From: Candidatus Parvibacillus calidus
GTDB taxonomy: Bacteria > Bacteroidota > Bacteroidia > Chitinophagales > Saprospiraceae
Direction of reading: 5' to 3'
DNA: 5,817 nucleotides
Assembly (NCBI GenBank): GCA_013414645.1
Contig: CP058702.1
Coordinates: 281,256-287,072, forward strand
A program made the position numbers and the translations under genes. The notes beneath the pieces are model-generated. The model was not told the origin of the DNA. It saw nothing but the letters and a program-made list of their open reading frames with translations, and did no database searches. Below, piece by piece: positions 1-5,817 of the stretch (position 1 is its first letter; the number at the start of each line of letters is the position of its first letter).

Positions 1-84
1 AAAGGAGGTATTGTACATAATCAATCTTTGTTGGAATATGATTTAATGCATTTTGTGTAAATATAATCTAATTGCCATCCAAAT

Positions 85-495
85 TTACCTGATAATATGG
101 CATCTGTCAAGTACAACATCGGTAGTAAAACCCGAACAAAGACCTTTGATCCGGACCTCTCTTCCTTCCGAAATGCCTGATTGGTCTTGTTTTTGTAATG
201 GATCCAGCTGACAAAGCACGGTACTCATGGGATTATCCGACTCGAGTAACAGATTTACAGAGCCGTCCTCCGTATGGTCTATTTGTACAATTTTCCCGCT
301 TACTTCAATTAGCTTACCTACATATTGCTTGTTGGCTTCTTGTTCATTAGTTTCGAATGCCTTGACCAGTTCTGTAGCGTTGATGGACAGTTCGGGTTTT
401 TCTCCAGCCACATCCTCATGACCTTTATTGACATAAAACCAAACTCCTGCTGCTACAACCAGACCTACCAATATTAAAGCCAGTACCTTCTTCAT
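85..495 (-). CDS. Membrane-anchored OB-fold protein, tRNA_anti-like family
   Basis: This 136-residue protein starts at ATG (493-495) behind an A-rich leader ending in TAAA, a typical Bacteroidota start context. Residues 4-21 form one hydrophobic segment after MKK, so it is a signal anchor or uncleaved signal peptide, and the rest should lie in the periplasm. A polar linker (about 24-38) leads to a small beta-rich domain (about 40-136). The pattern YVGKLIEVSGKIV (58-70), followed by VRIKGLC and VVLDRC near the end, is typical of the OB-fold tRNA_anti-like proteins common in Bacteroidota. Cysteines 95, 120 and 132 sit where this family often keeps cysteines and could form a disulfide. Despite the family name, nothing here shows nucleic-acid binding, and the function is unknown. 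It lies 74 bp downstream of the haem lipoprotein gene on the same strand, so the two may be co-transcribed. The family call is from motif recall, not a search. Confidence 0.75.
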   Translation of the reverse strand: MKKVLALILVGLVVAAGVWFYVNKGHEDVAGEKPELSINATELVKAFETNEQEANKQYVGKLIEVSGKIVQIDHTEDGSVNLLLESDNPMSTVLCQLDPLQKQDQSGISEGREVRIKGLCSGFTTDVVLDRCHIIR

Positions 496-569
496 TTTAC
501 CAAATTTTTACTTTTTATAAAAAGAACGAATTGTTTTTCAAGGCCTATATAATCAGCAAAATAGTCAAT

Positions 570-974
570 TTAATCATTTAATGCACCGTTTTTTATCCAT
601 TGCTCAATCATTGCAATATTGCAATCGCTCATTTTGGGCAGACCATAAGGCATTGGAGATGCGCCGGCTTGATGACTGATGGACTTAAGTAATTTGCCGT
701 TATTGACCTGAATCGTTACCTTTTCATGGGAATCAAGTCTGACATTTCCCTCTTGGAGACCATTACCATGGCATACTACACAATTGTCTGCAAGTATTTT
801 CTGTATTTTAAGACCATATTTTGCTTGTGATAAATCACACGTGTCGGTCGGATTATTGTCCGGATCTTTTGGCAAATCGGATTCTTTATCATAATAACAT
901 GAAGTCATCCACATGCCACTCAACAATATTAAAGTACTTACCTTGAATAGATTGCTTTTTGAAAAAAATTTCAT
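570..974 (-). CDS. Lipoprotein with single c-type haem site (cytochrome c-like)
   Basis: This 134-residue protein begins at ATG (972-974). Residues 1-25 are a lipoprotein signal peptide: basic start, hydrophobic stretch (about 11-21), and MTSC with Cys26 as the likely lipidated residue. An acidic, Asp/Pro-rich linker (28-46) follows. The haem-attachment motif CVVCH is at 65-69, within LADNCVVCHG. Met108 in SPMPYG or Met115 in PKMSDC could be the sixth iron ligand. The ending IEQWIKNGA is typical of small cytochromes c of the Planctomycete-cytochrome-C (PSCyt) type, common in Bacteroidota lipoproteins. It probably carries electrons or haem at the membrane surface facing the periplasm or outside; its partner is not visible. 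No enzyme domain is attached. It is followed by the OB-fold gene on the same strand. The haem motif and lipobox are seen directly; the role is inferred. Confidence 0.82.
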   Translation of the reverse strand: MKFFSKSNLFKVSTLILLSGMWMTSCYYDKESDLPKDPDNNPTDTCDLSQAKYGLKIQKILADNCVVCHGNGLQEGNVRLDSHEKVTIQVNNGKLLKSISHQAGASPMPYGLPKMSDCNIAMIEQWIKNGALND

Positions 975-1124
975 TTGAAAAAAATTTAAAAATTTTTGTC
1001 AATTATCTTATTCACTATTAGAGTAAGTCAAATTAAAAAGTTACTTCCTGGGCCGAATTTTTTGGGAGAATTTGAAACTTCGGATAATTTTTTTGAACGG
1101 CAAGGCCTTTTATTAACGATGCAG
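975..1124. other. Intergenic stretch between yqeY and the haem lipoprotein
   Basis: This 150-bp AT-rich gap separates two minus-strand genes. It holds a perfect 8-bp palindrome AAGGCCTT (1102-1109) and long A/T runs near 975-1000, but no hairpin with a U-tract that I would call a terminator and no clear -33/-7 pair. The lipoprotein promoter is probably here but could not be located. Confidence 0.4.
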
Positions 1125-1571
1125 TCAGGCCAGCAGTTTTTTTACAGTTTCTGAAATGGACTTTCCGTCAGCCTTTCCGGCCAGTTTCTTACTTGCAACA
1201 CCCATGACTTTGCCCATATCTTTAGGCGATGTCGCTCCTACTTCGGCTATTATTTCCTTCAGTACGTTTTCCAGAGCTTCGCCTTCCAATTGTTCCGGTA
1301 AATACCTTTTGATGACAGCAATTTCGCCCTTTTCCACAGATGCAAGATCCTCACGTCCTTGTTGTTCATATATTTCCAACGAATCTGTCCTTTGTTTTAT
1401 TAGCTTTTGTAGGATTTGAATTTCGCGTTCTGTGGTTATTTCGGCTCCGCTGCCATCTGTTTTAGCTAATAATATTGCAGCCTTTATCGCCCTGATGCCA
1501 CGGAGGCTGTCCTGATCCTTAGCTTTCATGGCTGTTTTCAGATCTTCATTGATCAGTTGCTCAAGATTCAT
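1125..1571 (-). CDS. GatB/YqeY domain protein, in frame with rsmA
   Basis: This is residues 267-414 of the continuous frame. Read alone from ATG 1569-1571 it has 148 residues, about the usual length of free-standing YqeY proteins. It starts MNLEQLINEDLKTAMKAKD, the typical helical YqeY opening, and contains SLRGIRAIKAAIL (288-300), the stretch with IQILQKLIKQR, IAVIKRYLPEQL and the C-terminal SPKDMGKVMG helix with GKADGKSISETVKKLL. This matches the tail domain shared with the GatB subunit of the tRNA-dependent amidotransferase, which contacts tRNA. The cellular role of stand-alone YqeY is not well defined. The ATG has an AT-rich leader (AATAAATATTCG) of the Bacteroidota kind, so it could start independently. 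Linkage to rsmA as a second gene in one transcript is more likely than a true fusion. It ends at TGA 1125-1127; the 150 bp beyond show no convincing terminator. Confidence 0.88.
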   Translation of the reverse strand: MNLEQLINEDLKTAMKAKDQDSLRGIRAIKAAILLAKTDGSGAEITTEREIQILQKLIKQRTDSLEIYEQQGREDLASVEKGEIAVIKRYLPEQLEGEALENVLKEIIAEVGATSPKDMGKVMGVASKKLAGKADGKSISETVKKLLA

Positions 1572-2369
1572 CGAATATTTATTTTTTTGTGACAAATATA
1601 ATTCACATAACTGAACATAATCACTGACAGAAAGGTTTTCTGCTCTCTGATTGAAAAACGAATCTGCCAGGTTGGATTCGTCTGCGAAAAGTGTTTTCAG
1701 GTTGTTGCGCAACATTTTCCTACGCATGGCAAAGCTTTGTTTCACCACAGTTGTAAATGCCTTGATGTCCTTAATTCCTATATCTTCATTCCTCCGTAAC
1801 AACTCTATGACGAGCGAATCGACCTTGGGAGGCGGATTGAAGGCGGATGGCGGCACGTGGATTATCTTCCGTCCATGGTACCAGGCCTGTGTAAGGACAC
1901 TTATCACACCATAATCCTTGCCTCCCGGTGGAGCAATGATCCGCTCTGCCATTTCCTTCTGGAACATACCCACCATCTGAGGGATCAACTCCTTGTAATG
2001 AATGATTTGAAAAACAATCTGTGAAGAGATATTGTAGGGAAAATTGCCTATAATATTAAAGCTTTTTCCATCAAAAACGCTATTAAAGTCTAGCCGCAAT
2101 ACATCGTTTTGAATGATATGGTCCGATAATGCCGGAAATTTTTTATTCAACAAGATAACCATATCGCGGTCCAGTTCGACGCACTTTAAGTCTAGGTTCC
2201 GGCCCATCAGTATTTCGGTCAACACGCCCGGCCCCGGTCCGATCTCCAGGACTCTCCCTTGGGTCGAGGTCATGTCACATGCATGGACAATGGCTTCCGC
2301 AATGTCCTGTCTGTGCAGAAAATGTTGTCCCATGGATTTTTTGGGAGATGGAAATTTACTGAAACTCAT
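1572..2369 (-). CDS. rsmA: RsmA/KsgA 16S rRNA dimethyladenosine transferase
   Basis: RsmA uses S-adenosylmethionine to dimethylate two adjacent adenines near the 3' end of 16S rRNA, late in small-subunit assembly. The open frame starts at ATG 2367-2369. Family motifs occur in order: KKSMGQHFL at the N-terminus (10-18), the SAM-binding loop EIGPGPG (42-48), VELDRDM (64-70), NDVL (88-91), the catalytic NFPY (109-112), MFQKEMAERI (135-144), FNPPPKVDSLVIEL (177-190) and FAMRRKMLRNNL (213-224). The RsmA part is about 262-266 residues, the normal length, so the domain is complete. As written there is no stop codon: the frame continues through SQKNKYS into a YqeY-like protein, giving one 414-residue ORF (1125-2369). 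One extra A in the run at 1582-1588 would create a TAA at 1579-1581. I therefore list it as its own gene ending just before the yqeY ATG, with the true end uncertain. Confidence 0.93.
1579..1588 (-). other. A7 homopolymer at the rsmA/yqeY junction
   Basis: On the coding strand the junction reads TCA CAA AAA AAT AAA TAT TCG ATG, with seven consecutive A residues (plus-strand T-run 1582-1588). With eight A residues the codons become CAA AAA AAA TAA, and rsmA stops 7 nt before the yqeY ATG. The in-frame heptamer A AAA AAT is also a possible -1 slip site, and a -1 slip reaches the same TAA (plus-strand 1579-1581). The sequence is seen directly. Whether it is an error, a fusion or a slip site cannot be settled from it. 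Confidence 0.6.
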
Positions 2370-2387
2370 GTTTTATGGAATAAAGAG

Positions 2388-2395
2388 CGAAGATA
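2388..2395 (-). promoter_or_regulatory. Candidate Bacteroidota -7 element for rsmA
   Basis: The minus strand reads TATCTTCG, one mismatch from the Bacteroidota -7 consensus TAnnTTTG, 18 nt before the rsmA start codon. That spacing would give a short leader of roughly 10-15 nt. No clear TTG -33 element sits at the usual spacing upstream, so this remains a weak call. Confidence 0.33.
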
Positions 2396-2474
2396 CACAG
2401 GAATTGAGAGTTATTAGGATTGATTTTGCGAGTCTTCTTCATAAGACTGATAAAGAGCCGAAACATTAATGAGC

Positions 2475-2521
2475 GTAAAATGTTTTACATCTTCAGAAAC
2501 ATTTTAGAAATAAGTAAAATG
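2475..2521. promoter_or_regulatory. Two AT-rich dyads before the phosphoesterase start
   Basis: GTAAAA-TG-TTTTAC (2475-2488) is a perfect 6-bp-arm dyad, and CATTTTA (2500-2506) pairs with TAAAATG (2515-2521) across an 8-nt loop. TAAAATG also occurs inside the first dyad (2476-2482), so the two copies are direct repeats, each containing an in-frame ATG candidate start. The second dyad covers the preferred start codon. They could be an operator or a weak mRNA hairpin, but such AT-rich dyads also arise by chance. Confidence 0.25.
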
Positions 2522-3766
2522 CATATATCCGGTCGATTTATCATTCCATTCCTCCTGTTTGTCCTGATAGATATATACGCATTCCAGGCATTTCGGGGTA
2601 GCTTGCGGAGTTTGAATCCCGATTTCCGAAGGTTTCTTTATTATGGATACTGGATCTTATCTGCTATTGCCTATCTGGCAGCCACAGCCATGATTACCGG
2701 TATACTGACAGAAAGACAACATTTTCTGATGGTATATGGAAGGACGCTTTTGATGATTCTTTTTACCGTTAAAGCATTATCGATTCCCTTTCTACTCATC
2801 GATGACATACGTCGGGGGACATTGGCAGTGATTCAATACTTTTCTCCTGCTAATTCATACGATCCAAGCCGATCCCGATTTCTTTCTACCTTAAGTCTGG
2901 CGATGGGGGCCATTCCTTTTGCCCTGCTATCTTATGGGGCAGTGCGCAATCCCTATCGATACAAGGTTCGAAGACATAAGGTTTTTATCGAAGATCTGCA
3001 TCCGGACCTGGAGGGTTTCAAGATTGTCCAGTTTTCCGATGTCCATTCCGGAAGCTTTGTTTTTAAGGAACCGATAGCCCATGGAATTGATCTGATAAAT
3101 AAGGAAAACGGTGACCTGATTGTGTTTACAGGGGATATCGTCAATACCCTGGCAGAAGAGATGGACGGAATGTACGAAATATTCAGTCGGGTTGGTGGAC
3201 CGGGTAATACAGTCTATTCTATTCTTGGCAATCACGATTATGGTAACTATCATCAATGGAACAGCAAGGCTGAGGAGCAAAAGAATTTTGAAGAGGTAAA
3301 GAATATACACCATAAATTGGGCTGGGATTTGTTGCTCAATGAACATCGTGTTTTGACACACAAAGCAGCACGAATAGGACTTGTAGGAGTTGAAAACTTT
3401 TCCGCACTACCTCAATTCCCTAAACATGGGGATTTGAAAAGGGCTGTTGATGGAATGCCCGGCGTTGATGTAAGGATTCTACTGTCACATGATCCAAGTC
3501 ATTGGGACTTTGAAGTGATCAAGGAACATAAGGACATCGATCTGACACTGTCAGGACATACACATGGTTTCCAATTCGGTGTGGAGATTCCCGGCTGGTT
3601 CCGATGGAGTCCAAGCAGGTTTGTATATAAACAATGGGCCGGATTGTATCAAAAAGGCAGGCAATATCTCTATGTCAACCGTGGCTTTGGTTTTCTTGGT
3701 TATGCAGGAAGAGTTGGCATCCTCCCCGAAATAACCACTTTGGTCCTCACCGGAAAGAAGGAGTAG
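2519..3766 (+). CDS. Membrane metallophosphoesterase (calcineurin-like)
   Basis: From ATG 2519 this is a 415-residue protein. I prefer this start because the first membrane helix follows at once and the leader is A-rich (AAGTAAA). ATG 2480 would add 13 residues, and a TTG at 2420 is less likely. Four hydrophobic segments fill the N-terminal part, at about residues 7-25, 39-63, 69-95 and 120-142. The catalytic domain (about 165-410) has the full metal-ligand set: D174 and H176 in FSDVHSG, D206 in TGDI, N238/H239/D240 in LGNHD, H324 in LSHD, and H347 and H349 in SGHTHG. This is the YaeI/YkuE-like branch of calcineurin-type phosphoesterases, often joined to membrane helices in Bacteroidota. The substrate is unknown; a lipid or cell-wall phosphate ester is plausible but unproven. 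It is divergent from rsmA across a 149-bp gap. The frame is intact, unlike the next gene. Confidence 0.9.
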   Translation: MHISGRFIIPFLLFVLIDIYAFQAFRGSLRSLNPDFRRFLYYGYWILSAIAYLAATAMITGILTERQHFLMVYGRTLLMILFTVKALSIPFLLIDDIRRGTLAVIQYFSPANSYDPSRSRFLSTLSLAMGAIPFALLSYGAVRNPYRYKVRRHKVFIEDLHPDLEGFKIVQFSDVHSGSFVFKEPIAHGIDLINKENGDLIVFTGDIVNTLAEEMDGMYEIFSRVGGPGNTVYSILGNHDYGNYHQWNSKAEEQKNFEEVKNIHHKLGWDLLLNEHRVLTHKAARIGLVGVENFSALPQFPKHGDLKRAVDGMPGVDVRILLSHDPSHWDFEVIKEHKDIDLTLSGHTHGFQFGVEIPGWFRWSPSRFVYKQWAGLYQKGRQYLYVNRGFGFLGYAGRVGILPEITTLVLTGKKE

Positions 3767-3789
3767 GCGAAAGCGTTAAAGTTTACCCA

Positions 3790-3820
3790 AAATCCTGCAA
3801 TCTCACCCTGGATTTCTTTT
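3790..3820 (+). terminator. Weak possible terminator after the phosphoesterase
   Basis: AAATCC (3790-3795) can pair with GGATTT (3810-3815) across a 14-nt loop, followed by CTTTT. The stem is only 6 bp and AT-rich, with a long loop, so it is marginal. It does fall in the 125-bp gap between the phosphoesterase and the next plus-strand gene, just ahead of that gene's candidate promoter. Confidence 0.22.
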
Positions 3821-3838
3821 AAATCTCATTGGATTGTG

Positions 3839-3846
3839 TATCTTTA
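3839..3846 (+). promoter_or_regulatory. Candidate -7 element for the T9SS cargo gene
   Basis: TATCTTTA matches the Bacteroidota -7 consensus TAnnTTTG except at the last base and lies 45 nt before the ATG at 3892. No good TTG is seen at the normal -33 distance. It would start a transcript able to cover the secreted-protein gene and its downstream paralogue. Confidence 0.35.
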
Positions 3847-3891
3847 GCTTGGTTTTATCCTTGCCGTCCACACATCTTAAACCTATGCCCT

Positions 3892-5676
3892 ATGAAAGCA
3901 TGGATTGCATTTTTGCTGTATTTCCTTCTTTTGGGAAATTGCCATATACTCAAAGCGCAAGCCATCAACGATGACTGCTTTAGTGCCACTGAGCTGACCA
4001 ATGTACGTAGCTGGTGTTCATCCAATGGCTTTTTCAACAACTTTTCTGCCACACCATCAGGATATGGCCCTGCGACTTGTTTTAGCAGCTCCGGACATGA
4101 TGTATGGTTTTCATTTACGGCTATAGCAACAGATATTACCATTCTGGTCAAGCCGGGAGTCTTCAGAAGCCGGAAATCGCCCTGTATGCCGGGATTTGTC
4201 AGGCGCTATAGGCGAATTGAATTGTAAGTCCAATCTTGTGACTGGAGGGCGCTTGAATTGTATAAGGGAGGTTTGTTTCCGGGAACAGTCTATTTGATTC
4301 GGGTCCAGGGGAGGATGCCTCAGAAGGTACATTCGACCTGTGTCTGGACAATTATTTTCCGCCTGTCAAGCCCGGAAGTGATATTATAACTGCATCAGTA
4401 CTTTGTGATAAAAGTTCTTTCATTGTGCAGAACGTTACAGGATCAGGTAGTGCGCCCAATGAGTTTAAGGACGCTCCATGCCTGGCAGATGGATTTACCA
4501 ATTCCGAAACCAATTCTACCTGGTTTAAATGGACTTGTAAGGATGCCGGTAGTTTAACATTTGTTCTCACTCCTCTGAATGCGCCGGATGATCTGGATTT
4601 CGCTTTGTATGAGTTAAATGGGGATCTGAACACAACCAACAGAACACTCCTCAGATGTGAGGCTGCTTCCTGCAAGGGTCAGACAGGTCTTAAGGAAGGA
4701 GCGACAGATATCAGTGAGCCACCTAACTGTGATAAAGGTCAGGACAACTGGTTGGCACCCGTTCAACTTGAAGCCGGAAAGAATTATTTGCTCGGTATCA
4801 ATAACTTCACGATTGGAGGCAATGGTTTCAGGATTGAATTTGGAGGAACATCCACCTTCGAAGGTCCGGTTGCGGACTTTGAAATCCTCAGTGATACTGT
4901 ATTTTGCCGGGAAGAACAAATTGGCATAAAGGACCTCTCGCATAACAGCACAGGAACAATTGAAAAGATTCAGTGGATCTTCGGGCAGGATGCTACACCT
5001 TCCATTGATTCCATTCAGGAGACAAAACAATTTCTTACCTGAAGCGCGGTCAAAAGTTCATCGTTCAGACTGTTACCAGCGACAAGGGCTGCGTGGTTTC
5101 TACCATCAAGCCTGTCGAAATCCAGTGCTGTGGCCCTCTTCACGAGATGAATCTATACAGCGATACAACCATAACATTGGGAGATTCGGTTGATTTGCAC
5201 GCTGAAGCCTTTTTGGAAGGGAATCAGATCTTTTATTTCTGGGAACCGCCTGGCCTGATACAATGTCAGGGCTGTCCTGCTAATAATATCAAGACTTTCC
5301 ACGATCAGGTGATTGTCGTCAAGGCAACAGACCAGTATAACTGTGAGGCTAAAGATTCTATCCAGATTAGGGTGGATGTCAAAAGACCGATTTTTTCCCT
5401 AATGTATTCTCACCAAACTATGATGGAATCAACGACCGCTTTACCGGATATGGTAACTTTGTAGTCAGGACCATTGACTATCTGCGGATATTCAATCGGT
5501 GGGGTGCTTTGGTTTGGGAAGGAAGGAATATCCCGGCAAATGATGAAAAGTATGGATGGGACGGTACTTTCAAGGGGCGTGAAGTCAATCCGGATGTGTA
5601 TGTTTATATTGCCAAAGTGACTTTTATCGATGATCAATCATTTATTTACGAAGGTTCTATTACCGTGGTCAGGTAG
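3892..5676 (+). pseudogene. T9SS type B sorted multidomain surface protein, six frameshifts
   Basis: The gene starts at ATG 3892 and ends at TAG 5674-5676, but the frame steps back one base six times: near 4155-4157, 4202-4203, 4247-4249, 4308-4311, 5031-5036 and 5391-5396. One added base at each run gives a continuous 596-residue protein. Its parts are a signal peptide (1-24, ending AQA); a Cys-containing beta-sandwich (about 25-156, with NDDC, DVWFSFTA, IALYAGICQG and GTVYLIRVQG); a second one (about 165-326, with DDLDFALYELNG and DNWLAPVQLEAGKNYLLGINNF); a PKD-like domain (about 327-412, with IQWIFGQDATP); an Ig-like domain (about 415-500); and the gliding-motility-type C-terminal domain (about 501-596), the T9SS type B signal. 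The product should cross the outer membrane and be surface-attached or released, perhaps as an adhesin; no catalytic site is seen. Because every break is in a homopolymer and no other stop occurs, I think the gene is intact in the organism. Confidence 0.85.
5386..5673 (+). other. T9SS type B C-terminal sorting domain (CHU_C-like)
   Basis: Downstream of the T-run at 5391-5396 the frame encodes FPNVFSPNYDGINDRF, then LRIFNRWGALVWEG, YGWDGTFKGREVNPDVYVYIAKV and EGSITVVR before TAG. These are the hallmarks of the gliding-motility-associated C-terminal domain: FSPNxDGxND, IFNRWG, WDGT and VYVY. T9SS recognises this domain as an export signal. It is complete to the last residue, which argues against the gene having been dead for long. 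It reads in a different frame from the preceding Ig-like segment because one T appears to be missing. Confidence 0.92.
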
Positions 5677-5677
5677 G

Positions 5678-5817
5678 TTGCTCCGCATTGTAAGTGTTCT
5701 GGCTTTATTCCTTTGGCCGGCAAACCTTGTATTCTGCCAAACCATCAATGATGAATGCAAGAAAGCAATATTTATTCCCAATGTTAAGGAATATTGTTCC
5801 GGGGACACAACCTTCAG
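5678..5817 (+). CDS. Partial second secreted protein, N-terminal paralogue of upstream gene
   Basis: Only the first 46 codons or so are in the window; the gene runs off the right edge. Read from TTG 5678, one base after the upstream TAG, it gives a leader of about 20 residues (RIVSVLALFLWPANLVFCQ) followed by TINDECKKAIFIPNVKEYCSGDTTF. This parallels the upstream protein, where the signal peptide is followed by AINDDCFSATELTNVRSWCSSNGFF. It is therefore very likely a tandem paralogue exported by the same route, probably with its own sorting domain further on. An ATG at 5630 in the same frame would give a longer leader and a 47-nt overlap with the upstream gene. The start is uncertain because no ATG lies nearer and the region may contain base-calling errors. 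Abutment with the upstream gene suggests one transcript. Confidence 0.65.
   Translation, partial: MLRIVSVLALFLWPANLVFCQTINDECKKAIFIPNVKEYCSGDTTF

Noticed and set aside
1..9. Perfect Shine-Dalgarno-like AAAGGAGGT at the left edge
   Set aside because: The ATGs that follow (38 and 46) meet stop codons within five codons, and Bacteroidota genes generally do not use this signal. I see no supported gene in 1-84 on either strand.
1102..1109. AAGGCCTT palindrome, with AAGGCCT-like sequence also near 540-546
   Set aside because: Short palindromes of this size occur by chance. The two sites share no longer flanking repeat and do not form a terminator with a clear U-tract.
1156..1914. Plus-strand open frames of 87 residues opposite rsmA and yqeY
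   Set aside because: They lie antisense to strongly recognisable genes, have no coherent domain pattern, and are shadows of the minus-strand coding frame.
2420..2518. TTG start at 2420 for the phosphoesterase
   Set aside because: It would add 33 residues not expected in the family, uses a rare start codon, and ignores two ATGs with A-rich leaders at 2480 and 2519.
2927..3361. Minus-strand open frame of 144 residues inside the phosphoesterase
   Set aside because: It overlaps the conserved metal-binding region of the plus-strand gene and shows no family motif.
4111..5030. Minus-strand open frames opposite the T9SS cargo gene
   Set aside because: The plus strand encodes recognisable beta-sandwich and PKD-like sequence across the same span; the minus-strand translations have no domain character.
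4155..5396. Phase variation of the surface protein through homopolymer tracts
   Set aside because: The tracts are only 2-6 bases, too short for typical phase-variable slippage, and six simultaneous off-states are implausible. Base-calling error explains the pattern better.

Overview
The window looks like chromosomal DNA of a Bacteroidota bacterium, most likely of the Saprospiria/Saprospiraceae type. The reasons are a type IX secretion (T9SS) type B sorting domain on a multi-domain surface protein, A-rich leaders instead of Shine-Dalgarno sequences before start codons, candidate -7 elements resembling TAnnTTTG, and moderately AT-rich coding DNA. The lineage is an inference from family resemblance; no database search was run.

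Layout. Positions 85-974 on the minus strand hold two small envelope genes: a membrane-anchored OB-fold protein of the tRNA_anti-like type, and upstream of it a lipoprotein with a single c-type haem motif. Positions 1125-2369 on the minus strand hold rsmA/ksgA (16S rRNA dimethyladenosine transferase) joined in frame to a GatB/YqeY-like protein. A 149-bp divergent intergenic region (2370-2518) separates this from a plus-strand, four-helix membrane metallophosphoesterase (2519-3766). After a 125-bp gap (3767-3891) comes a large T9SS type B secreted protein (3892-5676), whose reading frame is broken six times. Immediately after it a second gene of the same kind starts (5678 to the window end) and runs off the edge.

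Main result. All six breaks in the secreted-protein gene have the same form: one base too few in or beside a short run of identical bases (GGG, GG, GGG, GGGG, TTT, TTTTTT). Adding one base at each run restores one 596-residue protein with signal peptide, two beta-sandwich domains, a PKD-like domain, an Ig-like domain and an intact C-terminal sorting domain, with no other stop codon. The apparent RsmA-YqeY fusion has the same signature. It rests on a run of seven A residues in the sense strand; with eight, rsmA would stop at TAA and yqeY would start 7 nt later at its own ATG. The simplest reading is systematic homopolymer under-calling in the source sequence, so both the 'pseudogene' and the 'fusion' are suspect. 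A real fusion, or slippage at the A-run, is the alternative for rsmA-yqeY.

Functional picture. The left half carries housekeeping and envelope functions (ribosome maturation, a tRNA-related YqeY protein, a haem lipoprotein, a membrane phosphoesterase). The right half begins a tandem array of T9SS-exported surface or extracellular proteins. I see no mobile element, CRISPR array, tRNA, rRNA or phage gene, and no convincing previously undescribed system.
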